From assembly GCA_030638765.1 (NCBI GenBank), contig DAOWDZ010000039.1, positions 1-5,676 of the forward strand: 5,676 bases of DNA, in the 5' to 3' direction. Under the pieces are notes generated by a model. That model was not told where the DNA came from, ran no database searches, and saw nothing but the letters and a program-made list of their open reading frames with translations. Of this stretch, positions 1 to 5,676 are shown piece by piece; positions within the stretch are counted from its first letter, which is position 1; every line of letters begins with the position of its first letter. The stretch is from Desulfocapsa sp. Its GTDB lineage: Bacteria; Desulfobacterota; Desulfobulbia; Desulfobulbales; Desulfocapsaceae. Made by a program: the position numbers and the translations under genes.

Positions 1-895
1 ATGTATAATGGATATATTCTCCATCAGATGTGGAGGCAGCGGCATACTCTTTAGCAAATAACGCTTTTGTTTTTTTAGGGTTTTTGTTGAATATTTCCCA
101 TAGTTTTTTGTTACCAGGGTAACGTTTTCCATTAGCAACTAATACATCCCCATTAAGTCGATTAACAAAAATATAGCCTTCTTTTCCGAATCGTATACGA
201 CTGATGCTATCAAGTAATTTAGATTTGATGGTATCTTTTATGTCGTCAACATAGAGGCCGGCCCCGATAAAACAATTAAAGGGAGTTTGACGTTTGACGA
301 AGGAAATTTTACTGAAAGTGTTTCCTGTGGCACCGGGTTTTGTCCAATTGTATTCGTAGAAACCAGATTCGTTTTGTCGGGCAATGCTAATCATATCTTT
401 AATGACATAATTGCCTTGAGAATCCTGCAAGTCGAGTAGGTTTTCCCCCTCTATTTCCGGTTTATCTGCAAAAAGAAGTTCGATTCCGTCAAAGTCAGTC
501 ATGAAATAATACCCAAGACCTTTTGCAAAACGGATGGGTCTCAGGGCATTAATAATAATTTGTATGATTTCTTCTTTTGGTTTTGTGTCTTTGTATTGTT
601 GGTAGAGATTGTTGGCTATAGCGGAGGCTTCGTTAACTCTCAACTGTATAATGTCTCTGGTAAGTGCTTTGCTCTGAGCACTTTCATAGAAAATCAATTC
701 AACCACACGCATAACTTCCTGCTGAATAATTTTTTTCTGAGTTGCAGTGAAGTTAGTGCGGATCTGTTCGGATTGTATTTTGAAGCCACGTAATGATGTG
801 GTGACATCTATAATTGTAATACTTATTGCAATTCCGAGTATTAGAAGGATTCCCCAGAATTGAAAGAGATTTGTGAAGTGGGTTTTTTGTTTCAT
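1..895 (-). CDS. Double-Cache domain membrane sensor protein (C-terminal part beyond the window)
   Basis: This is an open frame of 298 codons read leftwards from ATG at 895-893 to the window edge, with no stop, so the gene is 3'-partial. Residues about 11-29 form one hydrophobic membrane anchor. An extracytoplasmic region follows: a helical stretch (about 35-115), then a Cache-type domain with G-Y-Y-F-M-T-D-F-D-G at 128-137, L-D-L-Q-D at 154-158 and a closing C-F-I-G-A-G-L-Y-V-D-D at 208-218. A second Cache-like unit begins near 228, with G-Y-I-F-V at 240-244 and L-N-G-D-V-L-V-A at 247-254. In this family such domains bind small ligands (often organic acids or amino acids) in the periplasm and pass the signal through a second membrane helix. 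The output domain (methyl-accepting, histidine kinase or diguanylate cyclase) lies outside the window and cannot be named. GTG at 898-896 directly precedes the ATG in frame. Neither start has a clear Shine-Dalgarno. The gene is divergent from the transport operon; a regulatory link is possible but unproven. Confidence 0.86.
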   Translation of the reverse strand, partial: MKQKTHFTNLFQFWGILLILGIAISITIIDVTTSLRGFKIQSEQIRTNFTATQKKIIQQEVMRVVELIFYESAQSKALTRDIIQLRVNEASAIANNLYQQYKDTKPKEEIIQIIINALRPIRFAKGLGYYFMTDFDGIELLFADKPEIEGENLLDLQDSQGNYVIKDMISIARQNESGFYEYNWTKPGATGNTFSKISFVKRQTPFNCFIGAGLYVDDIKDTIKSKLLDSISRIRFGKEGYIFVNRLNGDVLVANGKRYPGNKKLWEIFNKNPKKTKALFAKEYAAASTSDGEYIHYT

Positions 896-961
896 CACGA
901 CATTGAGTATTATAAGGATATGACCATTTATTAAAGTATAGATTCGATGTTTAAGGATCTG

Positions 962-990
962 ATCATATCGGAATAATACAACGATGTAAA
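962..990 (-). promoter_or_regulatory. Candidate sigma70 promoter for the Cache sensor gene
   Basis: Read on the minus strand, a -35 box TTTACA (990-985; 5/6 match to TTGACA) is followed by a 17-bp spacer and a -10 box TATGAT (967-962; 5/6 match to TATAAT). Transcription would begin near 955, giving a leader of about 60 nt before the ATG at 895. A TATAAT also occurs at 914-909, but it has no fitting -35 and would leave almost no leader. This is a consensus match by eye with no experimental support. Confidence 0.5.
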
Positions 991-1052
991 GGTGAGAATG
1001 GTTACTTACTAGGAATGTGTTAGGGTTTTTAGTGAGTTTTTGAGGCGCTGCG

Positions 1053-1075
1053 ATAACGAAATAACTATCATAACG
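1053..1075. repeat. Three short ATAAC[G/T] direct repeats
   Basis: The units ATAACG (1053-1058), ATAACT (1061-1066) and ATAACG (1070-1075) start 8 and 9 bp apart, about 35-55 bp upstream of the rightward -35 candidate. The placement would suit a regulator binding site. The units are only six bases long in AT-rich DNA, so chance is a strong alternative. Confidence 0.2.
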
Positions 1076-1108
1076 TATTTTGAGAAGATAATATAAAAGT
1101 AAGGGGTT

Positions 1109-1138
1109 TTGAGATTAGGGTGTTTAATAAAATAAAAT
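1109..1138 (+). promoter_or_regulatory. Candidate sigma70 promoter for the transport operon
   Basis: A -35 box TTGAGA (1109-1114; 5/6 match) is followed by an 18-bp spacer and a -10 box TAAAAT (1133-1138; 5/6 match). Transcription would begin near 1145, leaving about 30 nt before the ATG at 1175 with the GAGG ribosome binding site in that leader. The region is rich in A and T, so other -10-like words are present and the assignment is tentative. Confidence 0.4.
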
Positions 1139-1160
1139 GTTTTGAATATAGTATTTGATT

Positions 1161-1164
1161 GAGG
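1161..1164 (+). promoter_or_regulatory. Ribosome binding site (GAGG) of the LolA-like gene
   Basis: GAGG lies within the word ATTGAGG, 10 nt before the ATG at 1175. The spacing is slightly long but usable. The same ATTGAGG word precedes the second permease and the ATPase genes. Confidence 0.6.
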
Positions 1165-1174
1165 CACATAATTA

Positions 1175-1915
1175 ATGAAAGTTATAGGGTTATTCGGGAT
1201 ACTGTTGTTGTTTCCAGTTCTTGCAGGTGCAGAAATTATTGATGATATTATCACAAAAATGGTTGAGAATTTGAATGGTGAAACAGCAATAATGGAAATC
1301 AGCATGACTGTGAAAACACGGCGTGCAGAACGAACCATGAAAATGAAAAGTTTTTCCGTTGGTCAGGAGAAATCTTTTATAAAAATACTCTACCCTGAAA
1401 AAGATACCGGCATAACTTTTCTCAAGATAGACGGTAATATGTGGCAGTATGTTCCGCGAATCGAAAAGGTCATAAAAATACCTTCTTCCATGATGATGCA
1501 GAGTTGGATGGGAAGTGATTTCAGTAATGATGATCTTGTTAAAGAAAGTTCACTGTCAGAAGATTATACGCATACACTCCTGTTGGAAACTGATACAGAA
1601 TATCATGTGAAACTCACTCCAAAGTTTGAAGCTGCCGTTGTCTGGGGCGAAATTCAAATGAGTGTTTCTAAACAGTACTATCTTCCGTTGAAAGTCTCCT
1701 ATTTTGATGAGGATGGTGTGCTGGTCAGGAATCTTGAATATACAGATGTTCAATCCTTCGATGGTTACTTTTATCCTTCTAAATGGATTATGACACCAAA
1801 AACGGAAGAAAAGAAGGGTCATGAAACTGTGATAATCGTATCCGAGGTTGTCTTTGACGGTAAAATTGATGAGGCTTATTTTAGTAAAAGAGCCTTGAAA
1901 CGATTTTCTAAATAA
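1175..1915 (+). CDS. LolA-like outer membrane lipoprotein-sorting family protein (periplasmic)
   Basis: This 246-residue protein begins with a Sec signal peptide: M-K-V, a hydrophobic core to about residue 17, and a likely cut after A-G-A (residue 19). The mature part has the pattern of the LolA-like family annotated as 'outer membrane lipoprotein-sorting protein' (PF17131). Its most telling block is residues 81-122, with F-L-K-I-D-G-N-M-W-Q-Y-V-P, then K-V-I-K-I-P-S-S, then Q-S-W-M-G-S-D-F and N-D-D-L-V. LolA-fold proteins are half-barrels that shield acyl chains or lipidated cargo in the periplasm. This family is distinct from classical LolA and often sits beside transporters, with cargo generally unknown. 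The start is supported by GAGG at 1161-1164, 10 nt before the ATG. It is the first gene of the operon, and permease 1 follows after 16 nt. It is unlikely to be the housekeeping lolA, which is shorter and usually not part of an ABC operon. Confidence 0.88.
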   Translation: MKVIGLFGILLLFPVLAGAEIIDDIITKMVENLNGETAIMEISMTVKTRRAERTMKMKSFSVGQEKSFIKILYPEKDTGITFLKIDGNMWQYVPRIEKVIKIPSSMMMQSWMGSDFSNDDLVKESSLSEDYTHTLLLETDTEYHVKLTPKFEAAVVWGEIQMSVSKQYYLPLKVSYFDEDGVLVRNLEYTDVQSFDGYFYPSKWIMTPKTEEKKGHETVIIVSEVVFDGKIDEAYFSKRALKRFSK

Positions 1916-1931
1916 CTCTGAGTTCACTCCT

Positions 1932-3155
1932 GTGATGCTTGTTCAAATTGCTCTTAGAAATGTTTTTTCCTATAAAAAACGCTCAGTAATCACCTTGCTG
2001 CTTGGTATTGTCAGCACCGCGCTGCTCGTTTTTTCTACTGCCTGGATGAATGGGTCCCACCAACAGATGCTCAAAAATGCTGTGGAGATTTATTCCGGAT
2101 ATATTCAAATTACCGAAACTGATTTTCGAGAAAACCCAAGTTTTGAACATTTACTTTTTGATGTCGAAAGGTTGCAGAAAGAGGTTGAAGAAGTTGAAGG
2201 GGTGAAATTATTCACTACACGTTTTGAATCCTTCGTTCTTTTTTCTGCTGATGAAAAGGCGGTCGGAGGCATGCTCACCGGGATAGTACCTAACAAGGCA
2301 CGGAGAGTCTCAAGGCTTTATGAATCTCTTAAAGAGGGAAGTTATCTCAACGATAATGATACCAATAAACTTTACATTGGTAATGAACTTGCTCGCAGAC
2401 TTAACGTTACGATAGGTGACGAACTTGCCTTTATTGGAAATGGTGCTGATTACTCCTTTGCAGCAGATACAGTAATTGTGAAGGGTATTTTCCAGACAGG
2501 TCTTTTTGAATTTGATGCGAGCAGTGCATTTCTCTCCAAATCCTATTTTGACTTGATTATGGCATCTGATAATGTTGCCACCCATGCTGTTGTGCTTCCA
2601 GATATTTTAGAAAAATCAGAACAAATAGCTCAGGAAATAGAACAAAAAGTTGGTGGGGAATTTGAGTCGGCGAGTTGGCAGCAGACAATGGCACCACTTG
2701 TTAAATCCATGAAACTTGATTCCATATTTGGCTATATTACACTTGCGATAATATTCATTGCGATTTTCTTTGTGGTGATGATCTATACTTTACTTGTTGT
2801 GTATGCAAGATTACGAGAAATTGGGATCATGCGGGCACTTGGGACAACACCAAAACAAATCCTCACCATCCTTCTTTTTGAATCATCAATCCTTGGGATT
2901 ATCAGCGTCTGTATCGGTGGTTTGATAGGTGCTGCATTTTCCTATTATTTCTATCTTCATCCAATGGTGTTTTCCGGGATGGAAGAGCAGTTTAAACAGT
3001 ATGGACTTGCAGCATCTGCTATCCCTACAGCATTTGAGCCGATAAGCATTGTGAGAGATATGCTTGTGATGTTCGTTTTAATCGTATTGTCCACTCTTTA
3101 TCCCATCATAAAAGTTAATCGATACCAGCCCATTGAGGCCATTCATCATGTTTAG
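1932..3155 (+). CDS. ABC transporter permease 1, FtsX/MacB/LolCE type
   Basis: This 407-residue inner-membrane protein has the four-helix layout of type VII (MacB/LolCE) ABC permeases. TM1 is at about 18-38. A large periplasmic domain (about 40-262, MacB_PCD-like) follows. TM2 is at 266-292, TM3 at about 311-341 and TM4 at about 373-394. The cytosolic stretch L-R-E-I-G-I-M-R-A-L-G-T at 294-305 is the FtsX-family coupling element that contacts the ATPase, and the tail ends with P-I-E-A-I near 400-404. Such permeases do not form a channel: they use ATP-driven movement to extract substrates from the membrane or act on periplasmic partners. GTG at 1932 and ATG at 1935 are adjacent and in frame. 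Only a weak GAG (1920-1922) lies upstream, so translation may depend on coupling to the preceding gene, 16 nt away. It pairs with permease 2, to which it is clearly related but not identical. The substrate is unknown. Confidence 0.9.
   Translation: MMLVQIALRNVFSYKKRSVITLLLGIVSTALLVFSTAWMNGSHQQMLKNAVEIYSGYIQITETDFRENPSFEHLLFDVERLQKEVEEVEGVKLFTTRFESFVLFSADEKAVGGMLTGIVPNKARRVSRLYESLKEGSYLNDNDTNKLYIGNELARRLNVTIGDELAFIGNGADYSFAADTVIVKGIFQTGLFEFDASSAFLSKSYFDLIMASDNVATHAVVLPDILEKSEQIAQEIEQKVGGEFESASWQQTMAPLVKSMKLDSIFGYITLAIIFIAIFFVVMIYTLLVVYARLREIGIMRALGTTPKQILTILLFESSILGIISVCIGGLIGAAFSYYFYLHPMVFSGMEEQFKQYGLAASAIPTAFEPISIVRDMLVMFVLIVLSTLYPIIKVNRYQPIEAIHHV
3135..3138 (+). promoter_or_regulatory. Ribosome binding site of permease 2, inside the end of permease 1
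   Basis: GAGG is formed by the Glu-Ala codons of the permease 1 tail (P-I-E-A-I) and lies 9 nt before the ATG at 3148. It decides the start of permease 2: the in-frame TTG at 3133 has this GAGG inside its own coding sequence, and the ATG at 3157 would be 18 nt away. Confidence 0.65.
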
Positions 3156-4383
3156 AATGTCGCTGAAAATAGCATGGGCATCGCTTACCCGAAGAATACC
3201 CCGCTCTTTAATGGTTGTCCTGATGATCTGTGCAAGCCTTTGGGGATTACTGGTTATGCAGGGTATTTATGATGGCATGACAGAGCAGATGATTACCAAT
3301 GCCATTCACAGTGATTCCGGGCATATTTCCATATTTGGAGAAGGCTTTCGACTCGATCCAGCACTTAATAAGCGCATTAATGAAAAAGATGTAACTTTTG
3401 AGAAACTTACAAGTCTTTTAGAAAAAAGTTCCAGTGTGAAAAGTTCGGTGCAACGGATTGAACAGCAGGGTTTAATAGCTACTGCCCATTATTCAAGAAA
3501 TAGTGTGATAACAGGCATCGATTCGAAACGTGAAAAACTCCATGGAAGTCTACAAAAATATGTTGTGAAGGGTGAATATAATTTTGGCATAAATGGAAAA
3601 GGTGCAATTATAGGGTTCAAACTTGCAAAAAAACTCAAGGTATCCGTTGGAAAAAAAATTATCTTATCAGCTCAGGATATTAACTCGGAAGTGACTTCAA
3701 TTGCTTTGCGTGTTACAGGAATTTTAAAAACAAATAACATGGTTATTGATGGAACGGCCGTGTTTATAGATATCGAAAAAGCCAGAGAGTTTTTAGGTGT
3801 GGAAAATGGTGTTACCCGTATCTCTTTAATATTGTACGATGAGGAGGCTGTTTTAGATTTTCAAACTAGCTTGAAACGAGTTCTCCCAGGACTGGATGTT
3901 CTGAGATGGGATGAAATGTATCCTGCCCTGATGCAGTCACGAGTAATAATGGAAGGTTTTAGTCTTGTTGTGTCCCTGATGATATTTACGGTGGCCGGGC
4001 TTGGAATATTCGGAGTAATGCTTGTTTCCGTTCTTGAGCGTATAAGGGAGTTTGGAATCATGCTTGCCATTGGCACCGGCTTTGGGCAGATTCGGTTGAT
4101 TATTCTGATCGAGTCATTGCTCCTTGGGGTGGCAGGGTTTCTTGCAGGTACCTTTTGTGGCGGGTTAACCCTTCTCTACTTTAAAATCTATGGGCTTGAT
4201 TTGAGAATGTTTAGTGATGCCTTTGATGAATTTGGTATGGATTCCATAACATATGCCTTAATTAGGCCAGGGTACTTCACAACTGCCTTTGCAGCCGTTG
4301 TCGTTGCCACTCTCATTAGTACTTATTTTCCACTGCGTATATTGCGTAAATCAAGACCCATTGAGGTTCTCAATGAAGTGTGA
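3148..4383 (+). CDS. ABC transporter permease 2, FtsX/MacB/LolCE type
   Basis: This 411-residue protein starts at ATG 3148 and overlaps the end of permease 1 by 8 nt. Topology matches permease 1: TM1 about 20-40, periplasmic domain about 42-268, TM2 271-295, TM3 about 316-345, TM4 about 375-398. The coupling element I-R-E-F-G-I-M-L-A-I-G-T is at 299-310, close to the wording seen in LolC/LolE-type permeases, and the tail reads R-P-I-E-V-L. Two unlike permeases in one operon suggest a LolCE-like heterodimer rather than a MacB-like homodimer. The role would be to hold and release a membrane-embedded substrate toward the periplasmic carrier. An eight-A run at 3651-3658 lies inside the gene, but the frame stays open with family-like sequence on both sides, so there is no sign of a frameshift. 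The ATPase gene begins inside the last codons. The substrate cannot be deduced. Confidence 0.9.
   Translation: MFRMSLKIAWASLTRRIPRSLMVVLMICASLWGLLVMQGIYDGMTEQMITNAIHSDSGHISIFGEGFRLDPALNKRINEKDVTFEKLTSLLEKSSSVKSSVQRIEQQGLIATAHYSRNSVITGIDSKREKLHGSLQKYVVKGEYNFGINGKGAIIGFKLAKKLKVSVGKKIILSAQDINSEVTSIALRVTGILKTNNMVIDGTAVFIDIEKAREFLGVENGVTRISLILYDEEAVLDFQTSLKRVLPGLDVLRWDEMYPALMQSRVIMEGFSLVVSLMIFTVAGLGIFGVMLVSVLERIREFGIMLAIGTGFGQIRLIILIESLLLGVAGFLAGTFCGGLTLLYFKIYGLDLRMFSDAFDEFGMDSITYALIRPGYFTTAFAAVVVATLISTYFPLRILRKSRPIEVLNEV
4363..4366 (+). promoter_or_regulatory. Ribosome binding site of the ATPase gene, inside the end of permease 2
   Basis: GAGG is formed by the Glu-Val codons of the permease 2 tail (P-I-E-V-L) and lies 6 nt before the ATG at 4373. 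It supports 4373 over upstream in-frame starts, which would add 28 residues unlike any ABC ATPase N-terminus and overlap the permease gene much further. Confidence 0.75.
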
Positions 4384-5080
4384 AAAGGGTGTGAATGATT
4401 TTCTCGTTGTGAAAAAAATCAGTAAGTATTTTCAGCCTGATAAGGACGTTGAAGTTCAGGCATTAGACTCTGTGGATCTGCTTATCGAACAGGGGGAGTT
4501 TGTTGTTATATCTGGCCCTTCCGGAAGTGGCAAGACAACCCTACTCAACATTATTGGAGGGCTGGATTTGCCAAGTAGTGGTGAGATTATACTTGATGGC
4601 AAACAGTTAACTGAACTCTCTGAGAAGGATCTTTCCCAGGTAAGGCGCGATCAGATAGGATTTGTTTTCCAGGCTTACAATCTTTTGCCAGTGCTCACTG
4701 CCCTGGAAAATATCGAATATGTGATGAAATTACAGGGCATAGAAGATGAGCTATGTGCAGAGAGAAGCCTTGCTGTGGCTACCAAATTAGGCATTGAAAC
4801 ATTACTTGATAAGTTACCGCATCAATTAAGTGGTGGACAGCAACAGCGGGTAGCAGTGGCGCGTGCAGTGGCTTCAACTCCAAAACTTGTTCTTGCCGAT
4901 GAACCCACGGCTAATCTTGATTCTAAATCAGCAGTTTCACTGATAGATATGATGGAAAAACTGAACAAAGATGAAGGTGTGACGATAATTTTTTCCTCTC
5001 ATGACCCCATGGTTATCGCCAAGGCCAGGCGTTCTGTGGTGCTCAAAGATGGCAAACTTTTTTCAAATATTTGTGAATAA
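4373..5080 (+). CDS. ABC transporter ATP-binding protein, LolD/MacB type
   Basis: This 235-residue cytoplasmic ATPase energises the two permeases. All nucleotide-binding motifs are intact: Walker A G-P-S-G-S-G-K-T at 48-55, Q-loop Gln100 in F-V-F-Q-A-Y-N-L-L-P, signature L-S-G-G-Q-Q-Q-R at 152-159, Walker B L-V-L-A-D-E-P at 172-178 with catalytic Glu177, D-loop around N-L-D-S at 181-184, and H-loop His210. The F-Q-x-Y-N-L-L-P and A-D-E-P-T-A-N-L-D wording is typical of the LolD/MacB/FtsE group that serves FtsX-fold permeases. The length is normal for a stand-alone subunit; it is not fused to a permease as in MacB. Start 4373 is chosen because GAGG sits 6 nt upstream and an 11-nt overlap with permease 2 favours coupled translation. 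The gene end overlaps the start of the barrel gene. Confidence 0.94.
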   Translation: MKCEKGVNDFLVVKKISKYFQPDKDVEVQALDSVDLLIEQGEFVVISGPSGSGKTTLLNIIGGLDLPSSGEIILDGKQLTELSEKDLSQVRRDQIGFVFQAYNLLPVLTALENIEYVMKLQGIEDELCAERSLAVATKLGIETLLDKLPHQLSGGQQQRVAVARAVASTPKLVLADEPTANLDSKSAVSLIDMMEKLNKDEGVTIIFSSHDPMVIAKARRSVVLKDGKLFSNICE

Positions 5081-5676
5081 TACATGTAGATATTTAGCAG
5101 CTGCTTATTTAGGGATTGTACCGTCATTGTCATTGGAGAATACTCAGATTCCAGGATATGATGATAGGTATAACCTCTTTGACTACAACCGTATTCGTGC
5201 ACAACTTGATCTTGGGCATAGTTCACACCCTGATTTTAGAATTAAATTACAGGTGGATAATGAAAACCTGGTCTCAGAGATACCTGATAGCATCACCAAC
5301 AAAACATCAATTTACAGAGCATATCTTGAATACAGTGGAGAAAAGCACCTTTGGGTTATAGGCAAGCAACGAATACCCCTCGGGGTTGGCAGGTTCTGGA
5401 ATCCCATTGATGTGTTTAATCCCATTGCGATAGAGTCTATAGAAACCTATGAAAGAACAGGAACAGAGAGTATTCGTTATGAATATGCGATAAACCAGCT
5501 TTCAAATATGGATGCCACACTTGCAAAAGGAAAGGGTGCTGTCAGAATGAAGGGATATCTTGGTTTCGCTGATGTTGCTCTCGTAGGTGAATGGGATGAA
5601 GGTCAAAATCACGATATCTTAGGTTGGGAAATTGAGGGAGCTTTGTTTGATACTGGTGTTGACCTTCGAAGTGAGG
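5049..5676 (+). CDS. Putative outer-membrane beta-barrel protein (3' end beyond the window)
   Basis: This frame stays open for at least 209 codons to the window edge, so the gene is 3'-partial. With ATG 5049 (overlapping the ATPase gene by 32 nt) the N-terminus has a Sec-like signal: Arg14, a hydrophobic core at about 15-27 and a plausible cut near S-L-S. GTG at 5073 is an alternative start with only 8 nt overlap and a more compact signal peptide; neither has a strong Shine-Dalgarno. The mature part alternates polar and hydrophobic residues as in beta-strands, for example N-R-I-R-A-Q-L-D-L at 47-55 and S-I-Y-R-A-Y-L-E-Y at 87-95. It contains G-K-Q-R-I-P-L-G-V-G-R-F-W-N-P-I-D-V-F-N-P at 105-125. 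That G-[RK]-Q-R-I..G.GRFWNP.D.FNP pattern resembles outer-membrane barrel proteins encoded near LolA-like transporters. Family membership is from memory, and no catalytic role is visible. It is likely the outer-membrane partner of the ABC system. Confidence 0.75.
   Translation, partial: MANFFQIFVNNTCRYLAAAYLGIVPSLSLENTQIPGYDDRYNLFDYNRIRAQLDLGHSSHPDFRIKLQVDNENLVSEIPDSITNKTSIYRAYLEYSGEKHLWVIGKQRIPLGVGRFWNPIDVFNPIAIESIETYERTGTESIRYEYAINQLSNMDATLAKGKGAVRMKGYLGFADVALVGEWDEGQNHDILGWEIEGALFDTGVDLRSE

Larger units (their letters stand above)
896..1174. other. Divergent intergenic region
   Basis: This 279-bp AT-rich stretch separates the leftward sensor gene from the rightward transport operon. It contains the two facing promoter candidates listed separately and a short array of ATAAC[G/T] units at 1053-1075. 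I see no convincing small gene, no tRNA or structured RNA, and no terminator-like GC hairpin with a T-run. A minus-strand open frame covering 1338-1009 enters this region but is mostly antisense to the LolA-like gene and looks like a chance frame. Confidence 0.6.

Noticed and set aside
560..793. Plus-strand open frame of 77 codons
   Set aside because: It lies wholly antisense to the Cache sensor gene, whose own frame gives a coherent family-like protein; the composition looks random.
909..914. TATAAT on the minus strand close to the Cache gene start
   Set aside because: There is no acceptable -35 at 16-18 bp, and the resulting leader would be only a few bases. The pair at 962-990 is better.
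1009..1338. Minus-strand open frame of 109 codons
   Set aside because: It overlaps the signal peptide and start of the LolA-like gene antisense and has no recognisable domain, so it is best read as chance.
1556..1927. Minus-strand open frame of 123 codons
   Set aside because: It is antisense to the C-terminal half of the LolA-like gene, and its translation shows no domain or signal.
2105..2585. Two minus-strand frames within permease 1
   Set aside because: Both are antisense to a well-supported permease and show no independent features.
3651..3658. Run of eight A inside permease 2, a possible slippage or frameshift site
   Set aside because: The frame continues intact with family-consistent sequence on both sides, and no alternative-frame product of interest is evident.
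3861..4076. Minus-strand open frame of 71 codons
   Set aside because: It is antisense to the second half of permease 2, where the coupling element and TM2 are clear on the plus strand.
4289..4372. N-terminal extension of the ATPase by 28 residues
   Set aside because: The extension is not ABC-like and overlaps permease 2 deeply. The ATG at 4373 has a well-placed GAGG and fits family length.
4999..5361. Open frames on the minus (5226-4999) and plus (5116-5361) strands near the ATPase end
   Set aside because: Both overlap the longer barrel frame open from 5049 to the window edge, which has a signal peptide and strand-like pattern; these two do not.

Overview
The window comes from a moderately AT-rich Gram-negative bacterium. 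A signal-peptide-bearing LolA-like periplasmic protein and an apparent outer-membrane beta-barrel protein imply a two-membrane envelope. The double-Cache sensor and this style of LolA-like/ABC cluster would suit a Desulfobacterota (deltaproteobacterial) host, but that assignment is an impression from protein style and has not been tested.

Layout. On the minus strand, positions 895 to 1 hold the N-terminal 298 residues of a membrane-anchored double-Cache sensory protein. It runs off the left edge, so its output domain is not visible. It is absent from simple complete-ORF lists because it has no stop in the window. Positions 896-1174 are a divergent intergenic region. It has a good sigma70-like promoter candidate facing left (TTTACA-17-TATGAT) and a fair one facing right (TTGAGA-18-TAAAAT).

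From 1175 to the right edge runs one tightly packed plus-strand operon: a LolA-like 'outer membrane lipoprotein-sorting' family protein (1175-1915), two FtsX/MacB/LolCE-type ABC permeases (1932-3155 and 3148-4383), a LolD/MacB-type ATPase (4373-5080), and the start of a putative outer-membrane beta-barrel protein (from 5049 or 5073, cut by the right edge). The 16-nt gap and the successive overlaps (8, 11 and about 8-32 nt) point to cotranscription and coupled translation.

How the genes may work together. The set looks like a parallel version of the Lol pathway. The ABC complex (two different permeases plus ATPase) would extract a lipid-like or lipidated substrate from the inner membrane. The LolA-like carrier would take it across the periplasm, and the barrel protein would receive or export it at the outer membrane in place of LolB. 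The substrate cannot be read from the sequence. The gene families are recognised from motifs; the joint pathway is inference. A further detail is that both permease genes end with the same 10-mer, CCCATTGAGG, which encodes the C-terminal Pro-Ile-Glu and also supplies the Shine-Dalgarno of the next gene.
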